Source: Mycobacterium sp. 1465703.0 (GTDB taxonomy: Bacteria; Actinomycetota; Actinomycetes; Mycobacteriales; Mycobacteriaceae). From it: a stretch of 41,642 bases of DNA. Below the pieces are notes generated by a model that was given only the letters and a program-made list of their open reading frames with translations, was not told where the DNA came from and searched no databases. The stretch is from contig NZ_LZKU01000172.1 of NCBI RefSeq assembly GCF_001672975.1, positions 1 through 41,642 of the forward strand. Reading direction: 5' to 3'. The translations under genes were made by a program, and so were the position numbers. Positions 8,542 to 16,308 of the stretch are shown in pieces. Within the stretch, counting starts at the first letter, position 1; every line of letters starts with the position of its first letter.

Positions 8542-9350
8542 CGGCATTGCCAATTCGGTTTGCGTTTCTCGACGAAGGCCTTGGGGCCTTCCTGCGCGTC
8601 CTCGGTACGCAGCACACGCTCGCGGAAGGTTTCGGCGAGCATCTCAGCCTCGTGCAGCGGCACATTGAGGCCCTTGAGAATCGCCAGGCGTGTGCCACGG
8701 ACTGCCAGCGGCGCATTGGAATTGACGATGTCGGCGATCTCGTGCGCGCGCTCCAGCAGGCGGTCGTGCTCGACGATCTCGCTGATCAATCCGAGGTCGT
8801 AGGCGCGTTGTGCGCCCATCCGCTCATGCTTGCCCATCAAGGCCATCCGCAACGCGATCGAGCGGGGCAACACCCGAGATACCCGCACCAACTCGCGGCC
8901 TGCCACCAGGCCGATGCTGACGTGCGGATCGAAGAAGGTCGCCTGTTCGGATGCGATGACGATGTCGGTGATAGTGACCCAATCCATGCCGGCGCCACAG
9001 CAGATTCCGTTCACAGCGGTCAACACCGGCTTGGCCATGGTGCGAAACGGAGGCGTACCCTCCTGCGGCGCCTCCCACTGGTCGTACGTCGACAGGTACG
9101 GCCGCTCGTAGATCACCTTGCCGTCTTCGGGAATTTCTTTGACATCGGCGCCGGTACAGAAGGCGCGGCCGGTGCCGGTGACAATGGTCAGCCAGACGTT
9201 GTCGTCGTTTTCGGCTTCGTCGTAGGCAGCCCGAAGTTCGGTGATCATGTGCGGGCTGAGCGCGTTGAGCGCGTCCGGGCGGTTCAGGGTGATGGTCGCG
9301 GTGTGCCCGTCGACCTCGTACTTGATCGTGTCGAACGAATCAGTTGGCAT
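8538..9350 (-). CDS. crotonase-fold (enoyl-CoA hydratase/isomerase) protein
   Basis: A 270-residue crotonase-fold protein with TITLNRPDALNALS near the N terminus and the oxyanion-hole motif FCTGADVKEI. As in its downstream paralogue, the usual catalytic glutamates are absent: the GGGxE region reads CGAGMDW, and the second reads DPHVSIGLVAGRE. The His in DPHVSIG is shared by both copies and may be functional. ATG at 9350 with GGGATGAG in front. A 21-base gap separates it from the first crotonase, and its stop overlaps the next gene by ATGA. Function beyond acyl-CoA chemistry is not assignable. Confidence 0.9.
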   Translation of the reverse strand: MPTDSFDTIKYEVDGHTATITLNRPDALNALSPHMITELRAAYDEAENDDNVWLTIVTGTGRAFCTGADVKEIPEDGKVIYERPYLSTYDQWEAPQEGTPPFRTMAKPVLTAVNGICCGAGMDWVTITDIVIASEQATFFDPHVSIGLVAGRELVRVSRVLPRSIALRMALMGKHERMGAQRAYDLGLISEIVEHDRLLERAHEIADIVNSNAPLAVRGTRLAILKGLNVPLHEAEMLAETFRERVLRTEDAQEGPKAFVEKRKPNWQCR

Positions 9351-9371
9351 ATCTCATCCCTTCACACCGGG

Positions 9372-10193
9372 TCATCGGCCATCGAACTTCGGCGCGCGTC
9401 GCTGCCGAAAAGCCTCCAGGCCTTCCTTGAAATCTTTTGTCCGGCACGATAATTCCAAGTTGAAGAGCTCTTGGGTCAGCGATTGGCTCAATGTTGCGTG
9501 CTGGCCGAAGTTCAGCGCCTGTTTGGTCAGCCCAATCGCGGCGGTCGGTCCGGAGGCCAGCCGGCCCACCAACCCCTCAGCGGCCGGGTCGAGGTCGGAG
9601 CCGCTGACCGCTTGGTGAATCAATCCCCAGTCGGCCGCATCCGGCGCGCTCACCTTCTCGCCGAGCAGCAGCATTCGCCTGGCCCGTGCCAGGCCGACGA
9701 GACGGGGCAGCAGCCAGGTGGATCCCGAGTCCGGGCTGAATCCGCGATCGATGAAGGGCTCCCAGAACACCGCATCGTCGGCGGCCACGGTGAAGTCCGC
9801 GGCCAGTGCCAGGCTGCAGCCGAATCCCACCGCCCAGCCGCGCACGCTGCACACCACCGGCAGCTGGATGGTTGCGATGAGCTCGATCACCCGGTGGGCG
9901 GCGTGGGGGATCCGGCGCACCAGATCACCGGTGCGGGGACGCTGCCCACCGGGATTGTTGGCAGCCACCCAGTCGGCGCCGGCGCAGAAGTCATCACCGG
10001 CGCCCCGGAGGTGAACGGCTCGCAGCGAATCGTCGGCGGCCGCAGCAGTCAATGAGTCGACCAACGCCGCGATCATCAACTGCGTCAACGAATTACGCCG
10101 GGAAGGACGGTCGAGCGTCACCAGTAACACCGCACCGTCCCGGTGCACTGTCACCGAACCCTCGGCACCGGCCGTGTCGGCCCCCTGACTCAC
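9372..10193 (-). CDS. enoyl-CoA hydratase/isomerase, first gene of the minus-strand operon
   Basis: Crotonase-family protein of 273 residues from the GTG at 10193. LLVTLDRPSRRNSLTQ and DFCAGADW mark the fold. EPFIDRGFSPDSG carries the Asp of the PDxG pattern seen in isomerase-type (PaaG-like) members, while GFGCSLA lacks the first hydratase Glu. The open frame continues to an ATG at 10232, but that ATG sits inside the putative promoter/operator at 10216-10243 and has no ribosome site, so I prefer GTG 10193; this is uncertain. It heads an operon of six genes running to 3198. Confidence 0.87.
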   Translation of the reverse strand: MSQGADTAGAEGSVTVHRDGAVLLVTLDRPSRRNSLTQLMIAALVDSLTAAAADDSLRAVHLRGAGDDFCAGADWVAANNPGGQRPRTGDLVRRIPHAAHRVIELIATIQLPVVCSVRGWAVGFGCSLALAADFTVAADDAVFWEPFIDRGFSPDSGSTWLLPRLVGLARARRMLLLGEKVSAPDAADWGLIHQAVSGSDLDPAAEGLVGRLASGPTAAIGLTKQALNFGQHATLSQSLTQELFNLELSCRTKDFKEGLEAFRQRRAPKFDGR

Positions 10194-10219
10194 CGTCGAA
10201 TCCGGCCTTTCTCCGCCGA

Positions 10220-10238
10220 TACGGTTACCCATACAGTA
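10220..10238. promoter_or_regulatory. operator copy 1 (TAC-N13-GTA) in divergent promoter region
   Basis: 19-bp imperfect palindrome TACGGTTACCCATACAGTA between the minus crotonase operon and the plus thioesterase operon. On the minus strand TTGCCT (10238-10243) and TATCGG (10216-10221) flank it with 16-base spacing, matching the promoter before the P450 at 25856 base for base in layout. On the plus strand its outer TA begins TAGGCA (10237-10242). One of seven related sites in the window. Confidence 0.6.
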
Positions 10239-10313
10239 GGCAATACGATTGATACGCTGTATAAGTTAGCAAGGATACGCTGGCTGCGGAACAACGGGGT
10301 GAAAGCGAGGATC

Positions 10314-11009
10314 ATGGCCTTGTCGGAAGGGCATGCCACACCCGCGTCGACGCGCGACAGCGACGCGAGATTCGGGGAGGCGCCGCTCGCCCAAACCGTG
10401 GCGGCCGCGGCCGCCATGCGCCGGCTCAGCTCGCTGCTGGTATCCCTCGAGCATCCGCACCGCGCCGTCGACGCCATGCTGGAGAAGTTCGCCGAGTGGG
10501 AACGCGAACTGGCTGCCGCGGCACCGGCAGACAACGCGCCGCGCATCGGCGAGATGCCCGACGATCCCCGACGCGTCTACCTCAACCACGCCACCGATAT
10601 CGGTGCGTACAACCCGTGCTTTCCCGAGTACCGATTCGACCGACTGGATCCCGAGAAAGCCAGCGGGAGAGTTGAATTCCCGTTGATATACGAAGGCCCG
10701 CCGGGATTGGTGCATGGCGGATTTCTGGGGGTCTTCTTCGACTGTGTCATTCAGCACCACAATTGCGTCACCGGCCTTTCCGGCAAAACCCGATCCCTGG
10801 TGGTGACCTTCCGTCGACCGACACCGGTGTTGACCGAGCTGCGATTCGACATCGCTCGTTCCCAGGGCGAACGCGGCATCACCTCGACCGCACGGTTGTT
10901 GCTCGACGACGAAGTCCTGTGCACCGGCGAAGTCAACACGTTGGCGTCGCGGCCGGAGAAGCTTGCCGGATCGCGATTCGGCAGGCGCCGAAAGGAGTCC
11001 GATAGATGA
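10314..11009 (+). CDS. PaaI-like hotdog-fold acyl-CoA thioesterase
   Basis: A 231-residue protein whose C-terminal half is a hotdog thioesterase: YEGPPGLVHGG (HGG at 134-136), then FLGVFFDCVIQHHN with the likely catalytic Asp143, then TRSLVVTFRRPTP. The N-terminal 100 residues are helical and shared in plan with the thioesterase at 28618-29238. It would hydrolyse an acyl-CoA, releasing CoA from dead-end or aromatic intermediates. The ATG at 10314 follows GCGAGG closely; GTG at 10299 is an alternative. Its stop overlaps the next crotonase start (ATGA), and the pair share the divergent operator at 10220. Confidence 0.85.
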   Translation: MALSEGHATPASTRDSDARFGEAPLAQTVAAAAAMRRLSSLLVSLEHPHRAVDAMLEKFAEWERELAAAAPADNAPRIGEMPDDPRRVYLNHATDIGAYNPCFPEYRFDRLDPEKASGRVEFPLIYEGPPGLVHGGFLGVFFDCVIQHHNCVTGLSGKTRSLVVTFRRPTPVLTELRFDIARSQGERGITSTARLLLDDEVLCTGEVNTLASRPEKLAGSRFGRRRKESDR

Positions 11010-11914
11010 CCGCCTCGAGCACCTCTGATGATCGCGTGCTCTTCGACATCGATCCCGACCGGCGCATCGCGACCATCACGCTGAATAATCCCAAACAGCG
11101 GAACTCCTATGACGCGGCGATGCGTGAGGCTGTGGCCCGTTGTCTGGATCAGGTGGCCGAAGACGATGACCTCACGGTGGTGCTACTGCGCGGCGCCGAG
11201 GGAGTCTTTTCCACCGGAGCCGACATGAACAATGCCTATGGGTGGTATGGCTCGTCTGCTCGACAGAATCAGGAAGCCGGCGACGACGCGGCCGCCAAAC
11301 GCCGCCCAAGTCAGCGTCGGCGACTTGCCGTGGACCGCAAATCCTTTGGCTTCTATCACAATTTCATGGGATTCCCGAAGGTGACGGTGGGGGAGATCGC
11401 CGGTTACGCTCTCGGCGGCGGCTTCGAGATGGCGTTGATGACCGACATCTCGGTCATCGCGCGTGACACCAAGATCGGCATGCCGGCAACGCGTTTCCTG
11501 GGTCCCGCACTGGGCAGCTTGCACATGTTTTTCCATCGGCTCGGGCCGGTGCTGGCCCGGCGGCTGCTGTTGACCGGCGACATCATCGAGGCGGGTGACG
11601 TTGAAAACCTCGGAATCTTCACCGACACTTGCGATCCCGGCGCGGTCACCGGCCGGGCCCGATATTGGGCCGAGAAGGCGGCGAAGATGCCCGCCGACGG
11701 CGTTGTCATCGCCAAGGAGGCGTTCCGGCTGGTCGAGCAGAGCCAGGCATACCAGGGTGAAGAGGTCGCCAGTTATCTGTTCCACGCTTTCGGCACCAAT
11801 CTGCAATTCGGGCCGGGCGAATTCAATTTCGTCAAGACCCGTGCGCAGCATGGCGCCAGGGAAGCATTCCGGTTACGCGACGAGCACTTCCACGTTCCGG
11901 AACCCGAGGCCTGA
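11006..11914 (+). CDS. enoyl-CoA hydratase/isomerase family protein
   Basis: Crotonase-family protein of 302 residues, longer than usual because of an Arg-rich insertion (about residues 75-110) between the oxyanion-hole strand FSTGADMN and the core. IAGYALGGGFEMALMTD keeps the first catalytic-type Glu; the second position reads MPATRFLGPALG, without Glu. This would fit an isomerase, hydrolase or ring-cleaving member as well as a hydratase. AAAGGAG lies 8 bases before the ATG, which overlaps the thioesterase stop by ATGA. The gene ends 19 bases before the convergent TetR gene. Confidence 0.88.
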   Translation: MTASSTSDDRVLFDIDPDRRIATITLNNPKQRNSYDAAMREAVARCLDQVAEDDDLTVVLLRGAEGVFSTGADMNNAYGWYGSSARQNQEAGDDAAAKRRPSQRRRLAVDRKSFGFYHNFMGFPKVTVGEIAGYALGGGFEMALMTDISVIARDTKIGMPATRFLGPALGSLHMFFHRLGPVLARRLLLTGDIIEAGDVENLGIFTDTCDPGAVTGRARYWAEKAAKMPADGVVIAKEAFRLVEQSQAYQGEEVASYLFHAFGTNLQFGPGEFNFVKTRAQHGAREAFRLRDEHFHVPEPEA

Positions 11915-11932
11915 CAAGGGGTTTGGCGGGGC

Positions 11933-12724
11933 CTAGCGGGCGGCTGCGGCCTTGGTCCGGGACCCGGACGACTTGGCAGGTCTGCGCTGCCGTGCTGGCG
12001 CCGACTTGCTGCTTTTCGATCCGCGGCTCTCGTCGATCAGCCGGCTGGCGTGATCGAGAATGCAGGTGAGCCCGTACTCGAAATTGGTTTCATCGGGCGC
12101 CCCGATGCGATGACCGATCCGGGTCACTTGCGCAAGGAGCGGGGTCTTCTCCGGGTCGATCGCCACCGCATCCTCGATCGCTCGGGGTCCGACGTCCGAC
12201 GACTGATTCTTCTCGTACAGCCGTTGCAGTACCACTGATCCGCGAACGTGGACCGAAACCGCCGAATAGGTGTCGAACGCGTCCTCGGGTGATAGGCCGG
12301 CCTCCACCAGATTGGCAACGGCCTTCTCCATCTCCTGAGCGCCCATCCGCGCCGCTTTCGGACTCAGGGCCGCCCGAATCAAAATCAGGTCGCACAGAAT
12401 TGGATTGCCCATGAAGGTCTTACGCATCAAGCGGGCGTGGTTGCGCAGGGTCTCGCGCCAGTCGCTGGCCTCGACGTAGGGAGTGGCGAACACGTACTTG
12501 CTCAGCGCGCGGTCGGTCATCGCGTTGAGTAGGTCGTCCTTCTTGCGGAAGTACCAGTAGATGCTTGTCACACCGACGCCGAGATGTTTGCCGAGCAGCG
12601 GCATGCTCAAGTTGTCGATCGACACCTGCTCCGCGAGTTCGAATGCGCCGCTGATGATGTCATCAGGATTGATGGACCCGCGCTCGCGTCGTTGGCGCTT
12701 ATCGGCGGTTGCCTGTTTTGCCAC
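11933..12724 (-). CDS. TetR-family transcriptional regulator (candidate controller of the island)
   Basis: A 263-residue TetR-type repressor. The N-terminal helix-turn-helix (about residues 18-68) contains SMPLLGKHLGVGVTSIYWYFRKKDDLL; the remainder is a helical ligand domain, with a basic Ser/Ala/Arg-rich tail (RGSKSSKSAPARQRRP) at the C terminus. GTG 12724 is chosen because GGAGGT lies 8 bases upstream; ATG 12739 overlaps that site. It is divergent from an SDR gene, with operator copy 2 between them. Since TetR proteins commonly autoregulate through a palindrome in their divergent promoter, it is the best candidate to bind the TAC-N13-GTA sites. That link is inference. Confidence 0.88.
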   Translation of the reverse strand: MAKQATADKRQRRERGSINPDDIISGAFELAEQVSIDNLSMPLLGKHLGVGVTSIYWYFRKKDDLLNAMTDRALSKYVFATPYVEASDWRETLRNHARLMRKTFMGNPILCDLILIRAALSPKAARMGAQEMEKAVANLVEAGLSPEDAFDTYSAVSVHVRGSVVLQRLYEKNQSSDVGPRAIEDAVAIDPEKTPLLAQVTRIGHRIGAPDETNFEYGLTCILDHASRLIDESRGSKSSKSAPARQRRPAKSSGSRTKAAAAR

Positions 12725-12817
12725 TACGGGCACCTCCATCAAAATCCGTTTCGGGCATTCGGTCCGGCGGCCGTGCTGCCGGTACAGTTGAATTTACCGG
12801 CACTTCTCTTCTGACCT

Positions 12818-12827
12818 GCGTATACGC
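12818..12827. promoter_or_regulatory. 10-bp perfect palindrome GCGTATACGC
   Basis: Short perfect palindrome in the TetR leader, next to TACGTATCGTA (12829-12839), whose reverse strand gives a TACGAT -10-like hexamer (12834-12839). It could be a second binding site or part of the tetR promoter. Short palindromes arise by chance, so this is weak. Confidence 0.25.
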
Positions 12828-12852
12828 CTACGTATCGTATTCTTCCTCTGCT

Positions 12853-12871
12853 ACTGTAATACCTATCGTAG
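12853..12871. promoter_or_regulatory. operator copy 2 (TAC-N13-GTA) between tetR and SDR
   Basis: TACTGTAATACCTATCGTA. On the plus strand its final TA starts TAGGCT (12870-12875), a TANNNT -10 box about 55 bases before the SDR start. On the minus strand it reads TACGATAGGTATTACAGTA toward tetR. The left half TACTGTAAT equals the left half of the perfect copy at 25910. This location fits autoregulation. Confidence 0.6.
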
Positions 12872-12931
12872 GCTTTTTGGTAAACCGGCTGGACAGGCAG
12901 AAATGACCGGACTAGAGCTACGGATTACGCA

Positions 12932-13729
12932 ATGGATCTAGGACTGGCGAATGCCACTGCGGTCGTAGTCGGCGGTAGCCGCGGTATGGGATTGGCGACG
13001 GCACGCTGCTTTGCCGACGAGGGCGCCCGGGTCGCGGTGGTGGGACGTAGCCGCGACGCCCTCGATGCCGCGGTGACCGATCTCACCCAACGCGGTAGCC
13101 CGGACGCGGTCGGACTGGCGGCCGACATCGGGGATGACGGCGCGGTCGGCCAGGTGTTTGATGAGCTCGCTCAGCGATGGGGCGGCGAACTCAACGCTCT
13201 GGTCATCACCGTGGGTCCGGGCGCCGCGGGCACATTCGAAGATCTGACCGACGACCAGTGGCGCCAGTCTGTCGAAGACGGCGTGCTGGGCATGGTGCGC
13301 TGCGTCCGCGCGGCGCTTCCGCTGCTGCGCAAGGCGCAATGGGCCCGGATCGTCAACTTCTCGGCGCACTCGACTCAGCGACAAAGCATCATGCTGCCCG
13401 CCTACACGGCGGCGAAGTCGATGCTCACCAGCGTTTCGAAGAACCTCTCCCTGCTGCTGGCCAAGGACGAAATCCTGGTGAACGTGCTGTCGCCCGGCAG
13501 CATCGCGTCGGAAGCCTTGGTCGGTTGGGGTGATTCGGTGGGGGTCGACGGCAACGACCCCTACGCCCTGATGAAGGCCATCGCCAAGCATTTCGGTCAT
13601 CCTGCACACCTGCCCCGTGCCGGCCTGCCTGACGAAATCGGCCCCGTCGCCGCGTTCCTGGCATCGCGACGCAACTCGTATATGACCGGAGCGAACATCA
13701 ACGTCGATGGCGGTTCAGACTTCACCTGA
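12932..13729 (+). CDS. short-chain dehydrogenase/reductase
   Basis: NAD(P)-dependent SDR of 265 residues, the classical length. The cofactor motif GGSRGMG is at residues 14-20. The catalytic pair YTAAK has Tyr158 and Lys162, with the serine supplied by NFSAHS (about 144-147). The C-terminal GANINVDGGSDFT is typical. It would oxidise a hydroxyl or reduce a ketone, perhaps a 3-hydroxyacyl-CoA or ring alcohol. ATG 12932 has only a weak ribosome site. It is first in a two-gene operon with the DapA-like aldolase, under operator copy 2. Confidence 0.92.
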   Translation: MDLGLANATAVVVGGSRGMGLATARCFADEGARVAVVGRSRDALDAAVTDLTQRGSPDAVGLAADIGDDGAVGQVFDELAQRWGGELNALVITVGPGAAGTFEDLTDDQWRQSVEDGVLGMVRCVRAALPLLRKAQWARIVNFSAHSTQRQSIMLPAYTAAKSMLTSVSKNLSLLLAKDEILVNVLSPGSIASEALVGWGDSVGVDGNDPYALMKAIAKHFGHPAHLPRAGLPDEIGPVAAFLASRRNSYMTGANINVDGGSDFT

Positions 13730-13772
13730 TTACAGGCCGAAGAAATCGATTGGCAGACAAAAGGAGTCGACC

Positions 13773-14789
13773 ATGGCTACGGCAGCAGAGGCGCGAGCGT
13801 GGGCGCCCGGCGCATTGCGGGGGATCGGTGACTCCCTCTACACCCCGTTCTGCGGCACCGATGGCGATGACATCGACTGGGACGCCTACCGGACGCTGGT
13901 GCGCTACTGCGTGGGCGATCTCGGACATCCGATGTTGTGGTGCACCAGCGGAATCGCCGAGTTCTGGTCGCTGACTCTCGACGAGCGCAAACGCCTGCTG
14001 GAGGTGGCGGTCGAGGAGGCGCGCAGCATCAATCCCCACGTGGTGGTGCAGGCCTGCACGGCGGCCATGTCGGCGAAGGAGTGCGTGGACTTGACGCTGC
14101 ACGCCCAGCAGGCGGGCGCCGATATCGCCTACATCCAAACGCCGATGATGGAGGCGCACGGCGGCGACGGCGTGCTGCGTTTCTTTCAATACGTGGCGGC
14201 GCGAACGGATATCGCGTTGGGCATGTTCAATTCGCCTTCGTCGGGTTATGTGCTGACACCGGCCGAAAGTGCCCGGATCTATAACGAGGTTCCCGCGGTG
14301 TGCGCCACCAAGGAGGGTGCGTTCCGGCCGGCATGCAGCCGGATGCTGCATGAACTGGCCCCCGGCCTGGCGGTGTGGGAATGTGACAAGACGGTGTACC
14401 GGGCCGGCTGGCTGCGCGACGGGATCGTCTGCCCGGCGCAATTGGGCACCTCGGGTTATCTTTTCGAAACACCCACGCGGCGTTTGTTTTCCGAATACTG
14501 GGATCTGGTGCGCAGCGACAAGCTCGTGGAGGCCATGGACTACGGCCGCGAGTCCGGGCTGGACCAGTTCGATCTCGACATCGGATCCTGGTGGACGTGC
14601 TATCCGGGGCGAGCGGATTACTTCACGCACTGGGGCGGCGCGTTCAAGTACGCCGCGTCGCTGCTCGGCCTGCCCATCGGGGCATATCCGCATTCCCGCC
14701 CCCCGCAGGCCGAGCTGCCCGCCGAGGCGAAGGCCCAGATCGAGAACGCTTATAAGCGCCTGGGCCTACTCGAAACCGTGTTGCAGTAG
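13773..14789 (+). CDS. DapA/DHDPS-family aldolase or lyase with altered active site
   Basis: A 338-residue (beta/alpha)8 protein of the dihydrodipicolinate synthase/N-acetylneuraminate lyase family, which forms a Schiff base between lysine and a 2-oxo acid. The Schiff-base lysine is probably Lys180 (CATKEG). The GTTGE loop is CTSGIAE at 57-63. The tyrosine of the family's YNxP motif is Phe152 (MFNSP), so the usual proton relay is changed. AAGGAG at 13761 sets the ATG at 13773. In this setting a hydratase-aldolase role on a catabolic intermediate, as in aromatic degradation, is more likely than lysine synthesis. Substrate unknown. Confidence 0.85.
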   Translation: MATAAEARAWAPGALRGIGDSLYTPFCGTDGDDIDWDAYRTLVRYCVGDLGHPMLWCTSGIAEFWSLTLDERKRLLEVAVEEARSINPHVVVQACTAAMSAKECVDLTLHAQQAGADIAYIQTPMMEAHGGDGVLRFFQYVAARTDIALGMFNSPSSGYVLTPAESARIYNEVPAVCATKEGAFRPACSRMLHELAPGLAVWECDKTVYRAGWLRDGIVCPAQLGTSGYLFETPTRRLFSEYWDLVRSDKLVEAMDYGRESGLDQFDLDIGSWWTCYPGRADYFTHWGGAFKYAASLLGLPIGAYPHSRPPQAELPAEAKAQIENAYKRLGLLETVLQ

Positions 14790-14806
14790 AAGGAATTACA
14801 CAGCGA

Positions 14807-14835
14807 AGCGGGCCCGGTCAGCGACCGGGCCCGCT
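14807..14835. terminator. bidirectional hairpin terminator between convergent genes
   Basis: Perfect 12-bp stem: AGCGGGCCCGGT at 14807-14818 and ACCGGGCCCGCT at 14824-14835 around a 5-base loop. It lies midway between the stops of the DapA-like gene and the CsbD-like gene. There is no strong T tract, as is common for mycobacterial terminators. Confidence 0.8.
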
Positions 14836-14850
14836 CGATTAGCGTGCCGT

Positions 14851-15090
14851 CTATTTCTGCTCGGCCCGCTCACGCTGTTCGTAGGCCTTGGCCTTACCGC
14901 GAGCCTTCTCAGCAGCGGCTTCCTTCTTTCCAGCATTGCGCTGGGCTTCCGCCTTGTCCTGCTGAGCCTTGCCCTCGTCGATCAGGCCGTCATTGCCGAT
15001 GATGATCCCGATGACCTGCTTGGTCTTTCCGAGGGCATCTTCGACGATGCCTCGAACGAGTTCGATCGGGCCGCTTTTGACGTCAACCAT
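14851..15090 (-). CDS. CsbD-like stress protein (mycobacterial microaggregate-binding protein 1 type)
   Basis: A 79-residue, highly charged helical protein. MVDVKSGPIELVRGIVEDALGK is followed by a Lys/Glu/Ala-rich coil, the pattern I recognise from mycobacterial microaggregate-binding protein 1 and CsbD-like general-stress proteins. GGGAGGT sits 7 bases before the ATG at 15090; a longer frame to 15198 exists but lacks such a site. It is monocistronic, ends at the strong hairpin at 14807-14835 and has no evident part in catabolism. Molecular function of this family is not well defined. Confidence 0.82.
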   Translation of the reverse strand: MVDVKSGPIELVRGIVEDALGKTKQVIGIIIGNDGLIDEGKAQQDKAEAQRNAGKKEAAAEKARGKAKAYEQRERAEQK

Positions 15091-15432
15091 TGCAACTACC
15101 TCCCATTGTCGGCTGGCTTCTGTTGGGTTTCCCGATCGCGCGGGCGGTGCAAACGTGCCTCCAGCGTGTCCCACGCCACAAGAATTAAGTCTTGCCACGT
15201 CGACGGGGGTTTGTGTGCCGAAAATGAGTTGCCGGCGTTCGGTTACGGCGCCGTCAAATTCGTTGTCCGCGGGCCGTCGATCCGGGGGTGGGTGAAGCGA
15301 CGGTTTGGCGCGTGAAATCGCAGATTGGTCGGGGTTTCACACCCGACTGACGCCGGTTGTGGAATGCGGTACCGATAGGTATACAGTATGGGTACAAACT
15401 CGCCTGTTAGTCAGCTATGAGGGGACAGTCCG
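15091..15432. other. 342-bp divergent intergenic region
   Basis: Holds the upstream region of the CsbD-like gene (left) and the promoter/operator of the catabolic operon starting at 15433 (right, operator copy 3 at 15370-15388). The central part, about 15200-15340, shows no convincing gene, RNA or repeat. Confidence 0.6.
15370..15388. promoter_or_regulatory. operator copy 3 (TAC-N13-GTA) before the 15433 operon
   Basis: TACCGATAGGTATACAGTA. The final TA begins TATGGG (15387-15392), a possible -10 box, and TTGTGG (15357-15362) is a possible -35. It shares CGATAGGTAT-ACAGTA with the minus-strand reading of copy 2. The operon start ATG is 41 bases beyond the -10. Confidence 0.55.
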
Positions 15433-16278
15433 ATGAGCGCCGCCGACCGTGTGGTCACCGATGAGGCGGTGCTGTATGAGACCACTGAAACCGGTGTGGC
15501 AATTCTGACGTTCAATCGCCCCGATCGCCTCAACGCCTGGGGCCCCGACATCGCCGCCGGGTTCTACGCGGCGATCGACCGCGCCGAGCAGGACCCCGCC
15601 GTCCGGGCCATCGTGTTGACCGGCCGGGGCCGGGGGTTTTGTGCGGGCGCGTATCTGGGCGCGCCGAGTTCGGCACCCAGCTACGGCGAGACGATGGAGA
15701 AGGCGGGTCAGACCAACCTGGCCGAGCTGGTCGGGGAGCGCCCGCCCCACTTCGTCACGACGCTGCGCAAGCCCGTCATCGCGGCCATCAACGGTGCGTG
15801 TGTCGGCATCGGCTTGACCCAGGCGCTGATGTGCGATGTCCGGTTCGCCGCCGCCGGCGCGAAGTTCGGAGCCGTGTTCGCCCGCCGCGGCCTGATCGCG
15901 GAGTTCGGCATTTCCTGGATACTGCCGCGGCTGACCAACTGGGGCGTGGCTCTCGATCTGTTGCTGAGCGGGCGGACCTTCCTCGCCGAGGAGGCGGCCG
16001 AGCTGGGCCTCGTGAAAGAGGTTGTCGCTCCGGACAGTCTGATGAAGCGTGCCCTGGACTACGCCGAGGACATCGCAACGAATTGCTCCCCGGCGTCCAT
16101 GGCGGTGATCAAGAGGCAGGTCTACGGCGACGCGACCCGCGACGTCGAACAGGCCAATTCGCTCGCCGAGGTTTTGTTGCACGAGGCCATGCCGCGCCCG
16201 GATGTGATCGAGGGCATCACGAGTTTTCTCGAGAAGCGGCCGCCGCAATTTCCATCGCTCGATTCGACCGACGCTTAG
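15433..16278 (+). CDS. enoyl-CoA hydratase/isomerase family protein
   Basis: Crotonase-family protein of 281 residues and first gene of the 15433-22244 operon. AILTFNRPDRLNAW and FCAGAYLG mark the fold. INGACVGIGLTQ lacks the first hydratase Glu, while RRGLIAEFGISW carries a Glu (residue 157) at the position where isomerase-type members have PDxG. That pattern is common in mycobacterial EchA proteins of uncertain reaction. GAGGGGAC precedes the ATG by about 7 bases. Members of this superfamily also hydrolyse cyclic 1,3-diketone CoA esters, which would fit a ring-degrading pathway. Confidence 0.88.
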   Translation: MSAADRVVTDEAVLYETTETGVAILTFNRPDRLNAWGPDIAAGFYAAIDRAEQDPAVRAIVLTGRGRGFCAGAYLGAPSSAPSYGETMEKAGQTNLAELVGERPPHFVTTLRKPVIAAINGACVGIGLTQALMCDVRFAAAGAKFGAVFARRGLIAEFGISWILPRLTNWGVALDLLLSGRTFLAEEAAELGLVKEVVAPDSLMKRALDYAEDIATNCSPASMAVIKRQVYGDATRDVEQANSLAEVLLHEAMPRPDVIEGITSFLEKRPPQFPSLDSTDA

Positions 16279-16308
16279 TGTTCGCCGGTAATGGCGGAAA
16301 GGATGATC

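Noticed and set aside
10143..10313. N-terminal extension of the thioesterase into the divergent region
   Set aside because: It would cover the operator and the start of the opposing crotonase; the translation is not family-like and there is a better start at 10314.
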